Shown: one piece after another, positions 11,347-22,328 of the stretch
Numbering within the stretch: position 1 is the first letter of the stretch
Layout of the letters: every line of letters begins with the position of its first letter
Assembly (NCBI RefSeq): GCF_019703515.2
Contig: NC_059349.1
Span: 20,308,744 to 20,372,743, forward strand
Length of the DNA stretch: 64,000 nucleotides
Direction: 5' to 3'
Source: Myxocyprinus asiaticus
Lineage: Eukaryota > Chordata > Actinopteri > Cypriniformes > Catostomidae
Made by a program: the position numbers and the translations under genes
The notes under the pieces: model-generated
Seen by the model: the letters and a program-made list of their open reading frames with translations, nothing else
What the model was told of the DNA's origin: nothing
Database searches by the model: none

Positions 11347-11640
11347 GTGGTCCAGCTGATTTGGAGTCGATTCAGTCAGGCACAGGTGCACCTGTTCGCC
11401 TCCCAAGAATCCTCCCACTGCCCGCTCTGGTACGCCCTCACCGAGGCCTTCCTCGGCATAGACGCGCTGGCACACAGCTGGTCCCCTGGCATTCGCAAAT
11501 ATGCGTTTTCCCCAGTGAGCCTGCTCACACAGACCCTGTGCAAGGTCAGGGAGGACAAGGAGAAGGTCGTCCTGGTAAGCACCCTACTGGCCCGCCCAGA
11601 CGTGGTGCTCGGACCTCACGCTCCTCGTGACAGCTCCCCC
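11347..11640 (+). pseudogene. DIRS A methyltransferase-like domain
   Basis: Between RNase H and recombinase lies QAQVHLFASQESSHCPLWYA ... IDALAHSW ... FSPVSLLTQTLCKVR. DIRS1-group elements are known to encode a region resembling phage-type DNA N6-adenine methyltransferases here. The D-x-F-A start and the later hydrophobic PP/PV-S stretch fit, but the usual NPPY-type catalytic motif is not intact. Function is therefore uncertain. Confidence 0.5.
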
Positions 11641-12775
11641 CGGGCAAATTCCCCTGAGGAAGGCCCTTCTTTCTCAGGGAAGGGGCACCATCCGGCACCC
11701 GCACCCAGACCTCTGGAATCTCCATGTCTGGCCCCTGGACGGGACGTGGAAGACCTAAGCTGTCTCCCACCTGCGGTGGTAGACATGTTCACTCAGGCTA
11801 GGGCTCCCTCTACGAGGCGCCTGTATGCCTTTAAGTGGTGTCTGTTCGCTAAGTGGTGTTCTTCCCATCAGGAAGACCCCCAGAGGTGCGCAGTCAGATC
11901 AGTGCTTTCCTTCCTGCAAGAGAGGTTGGAAGGGAGGCTGTCCCCTTCCACCTTGAAGGTGTACGTTGCTGCCATAGCAGCACACCATGACGCAGTCGAC
12001 GGTAAGTCCTTAGGGAAGCATGATCTGATCATCAGGTTCCTAAGAGGCGCCAGGAGGCTGAATCCCTCCAGGCCACGCCTTGCTCCCTCATCGGACCTCT
12101 GTAGTTTTTCAGGGTCTACAGAGAGCCCCCTTTGAGTTTTGTAGTCAGCCGGGCTTAAGGCACTCTCCTTGAAGACTGCCCTCCTGACTGCACTCACTTC
12201 CATCAAGAGGGTAGGTGACCTGCAAGCGTTCTCTGTCAGCGAAACGTGCCTGGAGTTCGGTCCGGGCTATTCTCACCTGATCCTGAGACCCCCGACCGGG
12301 CTATGTGCCCAAGGTTCCCACCACTCCTTTTAGGGACCAGGTGGTGAACCTGCAAGCGCTGCCCCAGGAGGAGGCAGACCCAGCCCTGTTGTTGCTGTGT
12401 CCGGTGCGCGCTTTACGCATCTATTTGAATCGCACGCAGAGCTTTAGAATCTCTGAGCAGCTCTTTGTCTGCTTTGGTGCACAGCGGAAAGGAAGCGCTG
12501 TCTCCAAGCAGAGGATCGCCCACTGGCTCATTGACGCCATAACTATGGCATGTCTCGCCCAAAACATGCCGTCCCCCGGTAGGGCTACAAGCCCATTCTA
12601 CCCGTGGTGTAGCGGCTTCTTGGGCCCTGGCCAGAGGTGCCTCTCTAACAGACATTTGCAGAGCAGCGGGCTGGGCAACACCCAACACCTTTGCAAGGTT
12701 CTACAACCTCCGGGTGGAACCGGTTTCGTCCCAGGTAGTGGCACACAACACAAGCGGATAAGCCCGGGATAGCTG
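11641..12775 (+). pseudogene. DIRS A tyrosine recombinase, broken
   Basis: The core-binding half is clear (ARAPSTRRLYAFKWCLFAKW, LSPSTLKVYVAAIAAHH, DLIIRFLRGARRLNPSRPRL). The frame fails near 12100, before the first catalytic Arg region (LTSIKRVGDLQAFSV). It resumes at 12305 (ALPQEEADPALLLLCPVRAL ... QLFVCFGAQRKG). A further frame change near 12575 separates the His-Ser-Thr-Arg box and the Tyr region (NTFARFYNL), both still visible in the third frame. This enzyme would insert circular DNA by strand exchange. Confidence 0.83.
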
Positions 12776-13508
12776 GCCGGGTGTGTCGCTTGCACATAGC
12801 GCCTTCCACCTCCTTTTGAGCTGAAGACGTGCGCTGTTAATTCCCAGTAGTGTTCACAAAAGTTGTTCCCTGGTTGACTTCCTCCGAGCCCTGTGGCAGT
12901 CGAGTTTTCGGAGAGACTCGCTGCCGGCCCAGTACATGCACTAACTAAGAGCCCAGTTCTGGGGTAGGTGCTCCGCATGTGGCGGTTCCCTGTAAGGCTA
13001 ACCCCATGCGATCTATATCTTCCGCTAGTTCGTTTCCCTACTGGCAAACTGCATCTTCCTTGGGCAGAGCCCCTCAGTCTCCATGTTGTAGTAACTCCTC
13101 CCCCATTGGGCAGGATCTACCTTGAAGGCTCTCCACATGGTTGGAAAGACCATGTGATATATTCTTCCACTTAAATATCCCCCCCTCTCTTGGGGCGAGG
13201 TGTGGTCTCCGCGGTGTCCTCCCCTTGGGAGGGACACCCCCGACTAGACCTGGCGGCCCAGTCAGATAATCCCCCTTCTTTTTAGGGAGTGGAAAAAGAG
13301 AAGGGGAAAGAGGCCACGACTGCGTTAAGCCTGTCTCTATCTCTGGGTAGTCGACTTGTCCCCAAAAAGGGCCGTTTGACACTCATAACTGTGTTGGGGG
13401 AGGTTACGTGTCGACCTGGTGCGCTGGCTATGAGGCACACAGCAAGTCTGCCCACCACACACCGCCAGTTCACGTAACACAGTTCAGCCTTGTGGCGTTT
13501 TGTATAGG

Positions 13509-13616
13509 GACCCCTAGTGTCACTACATCGACACCAACGTCGAGTGAGTGACAGATAGGGAACGTCATGGTTACTGGTGTAACCTCCGTTCCCTGATGGA
13601 GGGAACGAGACGTTGG
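13509..13616 (-). repeat. Internal complementary region of DIRS A
   Basis: 13509-13563 is the reverse complement of the left end (8115 onward). 13561-13616 is the reverse complement of the right end (13841-13894). They meet at a single AAC (13561-13563), equal to the GTT at both termini. This is the DIRS template that lets the two ends be joined into a circle before recombinase-mediated insertion. Confidence 0.88.
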
Positions 13617-13680
13617 TCCCTCCTGCCACAACGCTGAACTACCCGCTGAAATGGCCGGACCTTATATCGGCTCCTCAGCG

Positions 13681-13894
13681 TAAAACCTGAATGAGTGGTT
13701 GAATACCAGCTCCTTTTATACCCGTATGTTCGGGGGAGTGGCATGCAAATACCACTCGCCAATTTTCATTGGCCTTTTATCAAAGACCAGAGGTGTCTCG
13801 GGCTCCCAAGAGTGACCCCTAGTGTCACTACATCGACACCAACGTCTTGTTCCCTCCATCAGGGAACGGAGGTTACACCAGTAACCATGACGTT
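13681..13894 (-). repeat. Right inverted terminal repeat of DIRS A
   Basis: Inverted copy of the left repeat plus a 48-bp end-specific extension (tgttccctccatcagggaac ... accatgacgtt). Because it is inverted, its TATAAAAGG (13712-13720, minus strand) also points into the element and could drive antisense RNA. Confidence 0.88.
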
Positions 13895-14231
13895 TGCCTT
13901 ACAGATTTCCGGAGCACACACACACACTTGGAAGGAAATGAGGGGACAAAGGAAGACTGGATGTTGACGTAGGTGACTGGATGACTGGATGTTGACTGGG
14001 AAGACTAGAACAAGGTAACAACGCTGGTTGGAGATCATAGAAGTTCGTAGAAGGTAGGTTTCGAGGTAGGTAGTCTTGTAGCTTCTGACGAGGCCAGACC
14101 ATGACTGAGGGTGTGTGTGCTCTTCTTATAGTGCTGGTGATGAGTGTTGATGAGTGACAGGTGTGCCTGATTAGTACTCTGGTGTGTGTGAAGGTTGAGT
14201 GAGTGAGGGAGAGCCTGGTGTGACTGTGACA
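13895..14231 (-). repeat. 5' LTR of sushi element, outer part with promoter
   Basis: Continues the split LTR and matches 3480-3791 of the other LTR. On the minus strand a TATAAG box starts at 14130, and 25 nt downstream (14105) begins GTCATGGTCTGGCC, the predicted RNA start. It ends ...TGACA at 14231. Confidence 0.86.
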
Positions 14232-15235
14232 GGCAGGGAGGTTTTGTTGAGTTGAGGTTGGCCACACCCCAAAGGTGTCTTGAGCCAATCAGCAGTATTT
14301 TGCTGGGTCACATGGTCATTTCTGTCCTCCCCTCAAGATAATTAATGTATGGCCCATTGTGTGTGAAGATTTCTGTTTCCTACTCAAAATAGGACAATGT
14401 TTAATCATGCACTTTTATATCTTAAATAAAACAAATTATAACAATAAAATTAATTCACCCATTGCTCTCCTCATGGGAAAACTAACCTTCACATACCAGA
14501 CATGATTCATTTGCTCTGAAAAATAGTTAACTAACTATTTCAACATGTATAATACAAAATTAAAATTCATAATCACCAATTTCTCAGTTATAAAAGTGAT
14601 TACAAGTCACTACACATATTTTAAAGGTTACATCAGGCTATAATCATTTGTGTAAGATACATTTTTACTATCAAAAATAGACTGTGTGTTGTGCAGAGTA
14701 GAATGATGAGTCTTTTGATAGTGTTATAGTTCATAATGCCTTCATATGCGTTGTAAAAGAAAAGTCCGGCTAAAGATAATTTCCAAAGGGATCCTTCCAA
14801 AGACAGTTTTTAAGCTCTCTCTTGTCTTGTACAGAGTTTCTTAGCATGTAACAGTCATGCTTCCACAGAAAATGTCTCGTGCTCCCTTATTAGTCCATTT
14901 TCTAAGTGTGGCAAACTGGTCCAAGAACAAAGAAGCCTTAGTCAAGGATTCTATGCTTTCCATTGCAATACTGAGGGTTTCTTGGGAGAGTCTCTTGCAG
15001 ATGGTCGAGATGGCCATGTCATGTGATGACCATTAAGTGTGGGGGTATTTCCTGATTGATAACATGAGTGAGGAGGGGTCTGAAGGAAGGTTATGTGCTA
15101 TCCTGAAAAGTTTTTCTTAGTTGGTTGAGAATAGGCAAATTCTTTCATTTATGACATTGAGGAATTTTGGGGTAGATTCTGTATAATTTATCTTACTCTT
15201 CTTCTGTTTCTGAGCTCCTTAGAACATACACCACT
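14232..15235. other. Non-coding, nothing supported
   Basis: Right flank of the sushi element. AT-rich, no frame with a recognisable motif. Confidence 0.5.
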
Positions 15236-15717
15236 GATGGTTAGGTTTGATGTTTGGGTTGGGGGTACAGTTTATAAAAAATGCATTCCTCCTCACTGTA
15301 ATGCAGTCTGTACAGCTGAAAACAACTCGTTTCACAACTTGCTTTTTGTGCCCCTCCATGGACATTTCACCAAGAAAATGGAGCTCACACATGCCCATTG
15401 GCCACTGGGGGCAGTATTTAGAATTTCGGTAAACACAGACTGGTTTTAGCTAAAGAAAAGTCAACCTACTGTTTCCGATTTCACTATGAGATCAGTCTGA
15501 ACTGACATAATACATTTAAAATAACTAAAAATTACACTGGGACTAGTTGGTTTAAAGTAATTGCAAAAACAGGTAAGAAAACTGACATTGGTTTTGAAAA
15601 AAGCTGTTACATAATTTGTTTGCAGATGCCAATTGGTTTGATATTTTATATCTAATGCAATTATTTGTAAATTTTTAGGTGTGACATAAGTGTCCAAATA
15701 CGTTTTGGGGCCAGTGT
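15236..15717. repeat. Dispersed repeat ending in a Tc1-like terminal repeat
   Basis: 15236-15490 resembles 59990-60270: both run from 'gggtttgggtt'-type sequence through 'acatttcacc' and 'acacagactg' in the same order. The right end (15679-15717) is the inverted form of the terminal repeat seen at 2086. Together they suggest a non-autonomous DNA transposon family, diverged between copies. No coding capacity. Confidence 0.5.
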
Positions 15718-16385
15718 ATGTAGGATACTGCTTTCATTTTTCTTTTTTTTCTTTTAGCAATACAAGATAATTATAATGATTATTGTCATTATATTTCTAA
15801 GGAAACCTAATTGACAGAATGAAAAGAAAAAGAGAAAAAAAAAATATCTAGTTATTATGCGCATGGATAGACAGATTAGAGCTAGAAGAACGCACATGTG
15901 CCTTTTTCTCTATATGATATTGGAGAGTGAATCGCAGCTCTGTCCTTCAGGTGTTAATGAGACAAATAAATCACACCAGCATCCTGCCTTATTTTTCCAA
16001 GACAAGAGCGGCGAGTCCTAGCCTCCCACTGCCTGCTAATCACTGGGTGGGTCCATGTGGATACAACCTTTTGTATGGTTGCCAGCTCTGCCTGCTCCCT
16101 GAGATCTCTGTTTACTTGTGGAGGCAGTCCAAAACAGGGCTTCCTGCAGAGACTGGGCTTGCTGAGAAGTGGCTAGTCAGAGACAACTTAGTAAACAGCA
16201 ATCGAGAATTGCTGCCCATCCACATATAAAGGAAATTGGTTGATGGATAGTGTACAGAATTTTCTCTTTTTATCTTGCTGTAACTGATGGTGATATGGTT
16301 TAAAAGCCCTGTGGTTTTTACACTGCTAGATTGAATAGTAAGATAGAGTTGCAGAGAACGTAAGTGTAACGTGTATGCTTAGCAA
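15718..16385. other. Non-coding, nothing supported
   Basis: The 100-codon plus-strand frame at 15927-16229 shows no family resemblance that I can name. It is kept as unassigned sequence. Confidence 0.4.
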
Positions 16386-16771
16386 TGACAGGCAGACGAA
16401 GACGATGATGATGTGAAGAACCCAAGTGCATTTATTTACATAAGTGATAACCAAAAACGTGAACCCAAAACATAACAAAACAAAACATAAACGACTTGAC
16501 TTGACTTGGTTACACAAAACGTTACATTAACAATACCTGACAAGAGACAATGGCAAACATGAGGGCTTAAATACACAGACATGATTAAAAAGACAACCAA
16601 TGAACAGACATAACTATAAACAAGATAACAAGACTAATAAACTAAAGTAATGACAAACTAGAACTGATAACATGTTAACAAGACAATAAACCAATGAAAA
16701 CAAGACACATGAACATGGAGGGAAACATGAAATCACATGACCAGGGGACCACATGACAAGATCACATGACA
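16386..16771 (-). repeat. Possible solo LTR
   Basis: On the minus strand it begins TGTCATGTGATC and ends CTGCCTGTCA, about 386 bp, with an AATAAA signal roughly 45 nt before the end. The simple TG...CA structure and polyadenylation signal fit a solo LTR. I see no matching second copy and no target-site duplication, so this is tentative. Confidence 0.35.
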
Positions 16772-17690
16772 GGAATAAACATGGCATGGAACAAAACACA
16801 TACAACCCTGATAGTAAGTGAACCCTTTTGATTTACTGTACCTGGAGTTCTTTGAAAAGGTCATAATGCCTTTATTAAACATACTGTGTAAAATCCATGG
16901 GTTCATTGTTAATTTTACCTGCAACTGTAGACAGTCGGATGGATGGATGGATGTTTCATGTATCTGGACCAGTGGCGAATTCTCAGGGCTTGCAAAGCCT
17001 TCTCTGCTGGCCTAACATGCCAAATAAATAAATATTTTTCATCCCTTCATTCTCAATCACCTTTTTGCCAATGTATTTTCAATCACTTTCCACTCTTAAT
17101 TAATCTACAAACAAATAGAGAAAAACGAAAAGTTTATCCAGTCAGAATTTATTCCTTGATGCTTACAAGTGAAGTGTGACAGCTGTTTCACAAATCGCAT
17201 GCCCGAAGCAGCGCGTGAGTTTGAGCTCCACCCCATCAGGCCTTCAGAATTTCCACAGAATCCCTCAACAGTGCAAATGAATGCGCATCTAATGTCAGAC
17301 TGTCAGATTCATCAGCCAGTCAGATTTGTTCTTGGTGGGTGTGATCTTTAGAATATGTCCCAGTCGAGTCCTTCTAGCTGGCCTTGAGTGACACAATCAC
17401 GCATAAAGTGATGTACGTAATTTGAAAGCAAAGAGCGTGAGATCTTGCTGACCAGTCGGCTGTCACTATCTCATCACCATTGAGAAAGAGATCCTTATGG
17501 ATTTAAAAACACGAGATGTTCTGCATGGCTGTATGATTGCTTAATTTATTAATCAGGAAAGGAGGACTTATTTTCACTTCAAGCAAATTGGTAAGTGCTT
17601 TTTGCATTGTTATAGCAACATCAGGAGTTTTCTAAGTGTAAATTAGGCTGCTTGAGCATTCAGTGTCGGATCAAGTTTTGAAAAGTAGCG
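16772..17690. other. Non-coding with a short GGAT tandem
   Basis: A short ggatggatggatgg run lies near 16938. Nothing else supported. Confidence 0.4.
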
Positions 17691-18197
17691 CTGCGTTCCA
17701 TTCAACTCGTAAAGTCGGATTTTACAACTTCCTACAAGTAAAAGTGCAATGGAATGCATCTTTGAGTCAGAATTACAACTTGTAGGCTTGTCCAGAAATA
17801 ATTTCACCGAGATGCAGGGGCATGATGTCACACAAACATGTTGACACTCAGGGAGATATACAAAGTAAGTGATAAACATTCACTTTATTAAGTAATGTTG
17901 ATAAATAAGTAGTTTCCACAGTACATGATATTGAAACTTGTTTAACAAATGCCTGCAGAAACAGGTGTATAAAACATGGTAAATTATAATCTCTTTTGAT
18001 AATCGTACACCTGAAGCACAAATGCTAGCGCTGCAGCATTGTTTATCAGTTGGGTTGCTAGGAGACATCTCTAGTGACAGTCAAACCCCTGCTAAGCTAA
18101 CAGGAGCGTTGCAGTTCCGAATATCGGGGAATTGAATGCATTTATGGTCAGAGATATCAAGTAGGAATATCCCTCATCCAACTTGAATGGAACGTAG
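17691..18197. mobile_element. Short element with inverted ends (foldback/MITE type)
   Basis: CTGCGTTCCATTCAA at 17691-17705 pairs with its reverse complement at 18183-18197 (14 of 15). No coding frame lies between. The 'gcgttccattcaa' end is common in fish repeats, but I cannot assign a superfamily. The flanks carry a related sequence on both sides (gcttgagcattcagtgtc at 17648; gcttgagcattaagtgtc at 18387). Confidence 0.5.
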
Positions 18198-18999
18198 CAT
18201 AACCATATACCCTGACAAAACGCAATTTATTACAAGCAACATTTAAATTGCAAATATTATTAGATTGATTTTTCCAGGTATTATAGACCTCCTTGATAGA
18301 TTCATATGAAAAATTATGATTTTTGAATGTCTGTTCGGGAGACTTTCATTTCACAAAAGAGTCATGCTGCAGTTAAAATTAAGCTTGCTTGAGCATTAAG
18401 TGTCATTTCAAGTTCTGGCTTTCGTGCATTGACGTGTTTTTAAAATGTCAGTTGGTATTATTAGTTAGCTGCAACATAATATATGATGCCCAAAGGAATA
18501 AGGTGTCTTATTCATTGTGAAACTGTGTTTTCTTAATGGCATGAATCACACTGAAGGCCTAGACTTTAAATGCACTGCTTGCCACTGATTTGGACATTAT
18601 AAAGATTGAACCAAACAAACAATATGTGTGGACAGTGTTTGGCCAGTATATGAACCCCATTTGTTAAAAAGCGTACTTAGAGGCCAATCTCTTTGCGTCT
18701 TGTTTTGTGTTGTTGTTTTAGTCTGTAGTTCCACAATGTGAAGCACCAATGTAAAATGACAAATATAATTTTATAGTTCATGAACCTTAGAAAAACTTTG
18801 AAAGAACTAATATCATGTTATTTGGAACATTCTTCTGAGGTTGACCTCCATTATGGAATGTTCTTGCTCTCCTTTGTCTTTAATGGATTAAGATCCCACA
18901 ACTGCTGTCTGCTCAGTTTTCCTATTGTGAGCAAGACAAGGAAAATTGCAGGTGGTTATTCTGAAGGGCATTTTAGGAACCAGAGATATAAAAATAACC

Positions 19000-19001
<2 letters not shown>
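18198..19001. other. Non-coding, nothing supported
   Basis: AT-rich sequence with no recognisable gene. Confidence 0.45.
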
Positions 19002-19057
<56 letters not shown>

Positions 19058-19074
19058 TAGATAGATAGATATAT
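19002..19074. repeat. (TA)n / (GATA)n microsatellite
   Basis: About 55 bases of alternating TA followed by four ATAG units. A compound simple repeat likely to vary in length. Confidence 0.95.
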
Positions 19075-20060
19075 CATCATTCAGGAAATGTTTCCAATTG
19101 CACATATGAATCTTTACGTATCAATAATTAATTAAGTATATGCCAGAGTTGTTGCCACATATCTGTTGCACATGTTACAATGAATCTTACATAATAGTTT
19201 TTGGATGGGTAGGATGAAGGTTAGCCTGCAGCAGACCTGCCAGGATATATACTTTGCCTACAGATTAATGAGAATAGCCTACACGTTCAATGCAATATAA
19301 GAGGGTATATGCAAATGATTCAAGTCGTCAGTGATATGAAATTAGGTTTGGGATGTTTTTTTTTTTTTTCCTGTGAGGCTCGGTGTGAATTGTATAATTG
19401 TGTAGAGCTGCCATCTGCCTAGTATATTGATGGGAACAGTAATGTCTGATGTGGAAGGAACTAAAACTGTAGCGGCTTAAAAAAAAAAAGAAATCCACCA
19501 AACTATAAACAAGAGTTGCATACTGCATTCACAGAAGTTTGATTGTTCCACAGTGAGGCTGCAGTATTTCAACAGTTAAATGCAGTAATACACTGAGAGA
19601 AGACCTAACATCATTTGGTCCCTTTCTACGGCATGGTGGGAAGACAAGTAAATAATCTAATTGGAAGTATTGTTGTGTTGACTGCATTTGTAAAGCTCAG
19701 CATGCAACTCTGTTACCTTTATTTAAGTTATTAAATCAGTTCTTTAATTTATGGGAAATATACATTCATCAGTAACTGTAGTTTGATCCCAAACTAAATG
19801 TAGCCCTTTACTGACTGTTATTTTAGTTTAGGCTAAATCTGAAACCCTGTTACCTATTCTGTCTTAGTTAAAAAAATAAATAAATAAAAAATAAAAAAAA
19901 ACCTACTGTATTTATTTTTTATTTTTAAACTTCATAAAGAAAAGTTTATTTATTTATTTACATTCTATTTAATTTAGCTGTTTATTTAATGTTTTTTGCT
20001 TGAAAAGCAATTGCAATAAGACAATAAGACTCCAACCAGGAGTAACGGTTGGAATAAAAA
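19075..20060. other. Non-coding, AT-rich, with poly-A/T tracts
   Basis: Contains A-rich stretches near 19480 and 19868-19900 and T-rich stretches near 19357. No gene supported. Confidence 0.5.
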
Positions 20061-21415
20061 TCATGTGGTGGAGCCATTGGAGTGGGGCGTGATCTGAGCA
20101 GAGGGTGAAGTCCTGCCCCAACAGGTAGTACCAGAGAGTGAGGACCGCCCACTTGATGGCGAGACACTCCTTCTCACGGTGCTGTACTTAGTCTCCCTCA
20201 GCGAGAGCTTGCGACTAATGTACAGCACCAGGCGCTCCTCCCCCTCCACCACTTGTGAGAGTACGGCCCCCAGCCCTCTGCCTGAAGCGTCCGTCTGCAA
20301 GACAATATGGAGAGAGAAATCGGGTGAATGTAAAAGCGGCCCCCCGCAAAGTGCAGCTTTAACCTGCATGAATGCCTGTTGACACTGCTCCGTCCACTGG
20401 ACCGGGTCTGGAGCTCCCTTTTTATTGAGTGGGCTGGTGACATCTGAATAATTAGGCACGAATCTCCTATAATAGCCAGCCAGCCCCAGGAAATGTCTCA
20501 CCTCCTTTTTGGTCTTGGGCCTCGGGCAGGTCGGGCAGGTCTTGTCAATTTGGGGACGCATCTGCCCGTGGCCTAAGTGGAACCCCAGATATTGTACCTC
20601 CACCTGCCCAATCGTGCACTTCTTAGGGTTTGCCATGAGTCCCGCTCATCTCAGCGATCTCAGAACCGCCCTCAGAGGCTGCATGTGCCGCTGCCAATCA
20701 TTGCTGTAAATGATGATGTCATATAAGTAGGCAGCGGCGTAAGCCGAATGCGGTCTGAGGATTCAGTCCATGAAACGCTGAAATGTAGCCGGGGCTCCAA
20801 ACAAACCGAATGGAAGCGTCATGAATTGGTGTAATCCAAAAGGCGTGGAGAAGGCTGTTTTTTCACAGGAAATTGGTGTCAAGGGGATCTGCCAATAACC
20901 CTTTCTCAAATCCAGTGTCGAATAAAATCGAGCAGTGCCCAACCGATTGAGAAACTCATCAACATGAGGCATTGGGAATGTGTCAAATTTAGACACCACG
21001 TTGACTTTCTATAATCCACACAGAACTGTACAGACCCATCGCTCTTAGGAAGTAGAACAACCGGGCTGGACCAATTGCTGTGGGATTCCTCTATTACCCC
21101 CATATTGAGCATTGCATCCAATTCTTCCCGGACAATTTTCTTTTTGTGCTCGGGCAATCGGTAGGGATGGCTATGTACCACCACACCCGGCTTGGTCTCG
21201 ATGTGGTGCTGGATGAGGTTTGTACGACCCAGTAGAGGGGAAAACACATATGCAAACTCCTTTTGCAACTTGGCAACCTCTGCGAGTTGATATGGTGAGA
21301 GGTGGTCTCCGCAAGTGACCCGAGTGAAATGATTGTGTTTTGCATTCACCTCCGGCCCGAGCTCCACCCTCTCCGGGACTACTGTAGCCAATGTCACAGG
21401 ACCGCCTCCCTCCAC
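20061..21415 (-). pseudogene. RT and RNase H of gmr1-like copy 1, truncated
   Basis: RT start is in the 21415 frame (LPEHKKKIVREELDAMLNMG, SSPVVLLPKSDGSVQFCVDY). A frame change at about 21007 leads to RFYSTLDLRKGYWQIPL and FGLFGAPATFQRFMD, ended by a stop at 20763. The active site reads AYLYDIII: the first Asp of YLDD is Tyr (codon at 20721-20723). After another stop RNase H follows (QTDASGRGLGAVLSQVVEGE, RKLSLRETKYSTV) and ends at 20061 inside the domain. Confidence 0.85.
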
Positions 21416-21470
21416 AATTTCAGGAGGTTGAGGTGATATATTTGACGTACGCCCCCTCTATCCGTTCACT

Positions 21471-22328
21471 TTACCTCATAATCGAGATCCCCCACTCGTC
21501 GTGTGACCTCAAAGGGACCTTGCCACTTGGCGAGTAATTTGGAGCTCTCTGTGGGAAGTAATATGAGTTCCTTATCTCCCGGTGCAAATTCCCGCAGCCG
21601 AGTTCCCCGTCATACAGTCGGCTCTGTTGTTCTTGAGCTTGGAGCAAATTCTTCTGTGTTAGTTGTCCCAAAGTGTGGAGTTTTGATCTAAGATCAAGGA
21701 CGTATTGAATTTCATTCTTACTGTTTGATGGTCCTTCCTCCCAAGCTTCACGTATAACATCAAGCATGCCATGCGGGCACCACCCATACAGCAGCTCGAA
21801 TGGGGAAAACTCAGTGGAGGCTTGCGGGACCTCTTGTTCTGCGAATAACAGGGGATCGAGCCTTTTGTCCCAATTTCTAGCATCCTCGTGCACGAACTTA
21901 CGAATCATATTTTTAAGGGTTTTATTCAATCGCTCCACCAGGTCATCTGTTTGCGGATGGTAAATGCTGGTACGGATTGATTTAATGCCCAATAATTCGT
22001 AAAGCTCGTGTAGTGTCCATGACATAAAAGTTGTGCCCTGATCAGTGAGGATTTCTTTCGGAATCCCCACCTGGGAGATTATTTTGAAGAGTGCCTCTGC
22101 AACACTGCGTGCTGAGATGTTGCGCAGAGGCACTGCTTCTGGATATCGCATTGCATAGTCCACTAGGACAAATACAAAGAGATGTCCACATGCTGACCAC
22201 TCTAATGGCCCGACGAGGTCCATTCCAATTCTCTCGAAGGGGCCCTCGATCAGCGGAAGAGGGCTCAATGGCGCTTTTGGGGTGGCCAGTGGATTCACCA
22301 GCTGGCATTCGCAGCATGCCGCACACAA
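21471..22328 (-). pseudogene. Integrase of gmr1-like copy 1
   Basis: Longest open frame of this copy, 285 codons. It starts within the zinc-binding region (AACCECQLVNP) and carries the three catalytic acidic positions in IGMDLVGPLE, ILTDQGTTF and TDDLVERLNKTLKN, the D,D(35)E arrangement. LYGWCPHGMLDVIREAWEEG and QEQQSRLYDGELGCGNLHRE follow. It lies upstream of RT, unlike most gypsy elements. Confidence 0.85.

Larger units (their letters stand above)
8115..13894 (+). mobile_element. DIRS A: full-length DIRS1-like retrotransposon
   Basis: 5.78 kb with inverted terminal repeats, an internal complementary region, and coding regions in the order ORF1 (gag-like), RT-RNase H, methyltransferase-like, tyrosine recombinase. 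This is the DIRS plan: no LTRs, no integrase. GTT stands at both outer boundaries (8115-8117 and 13892-13894), and removing one copy plus the element rejoins the sushi LTR cleanly. All reading frames are broken, and ORF1 seems to have lost its start (ATA where B and D have ATG). Confidence 0.9.
3357..14231 (-). mobile_element. Sushi-type Ty3/gypsy LTR retrotransposon, split by a DIRS element
   Basis: Read on the minus strand the order is 5' LTR (13895-14231 plus 7960-8114), gag, protease, RT, RNase H, integrase with chromodomain, polypurine tract and 3' LTR (3357-3791). LTR ends are TGTCA...TGACA. The sushi group is recognised from Gag resembling the PEG10/RTL-related family, the C-terminal chromodomain and a self-priming signal. 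DIRS A occupies 8115-13894 inside the 5' LTR. Coding sequence has several stops and frame changes, so the copy is inactive. Without the DIRS insertion the element would be about 5.1 kb. Confidence 0.9.

Noticed and set aside
8115..13894. DIRS elements as Crypton or Helitron elements
   Set aside because: Presence of RT and RNase H excludes Cryptons. Inverted repeats plus an internal complementary region exclude Helitrons.
15236..15717. 2086 and 15679 terminal repeats as ends of one 13.6-kb transposon
   Set aside because: Sequence next to each end differs, the sushi and DIRS elements between are independent insertions, and no coding sequence supports a giant element.
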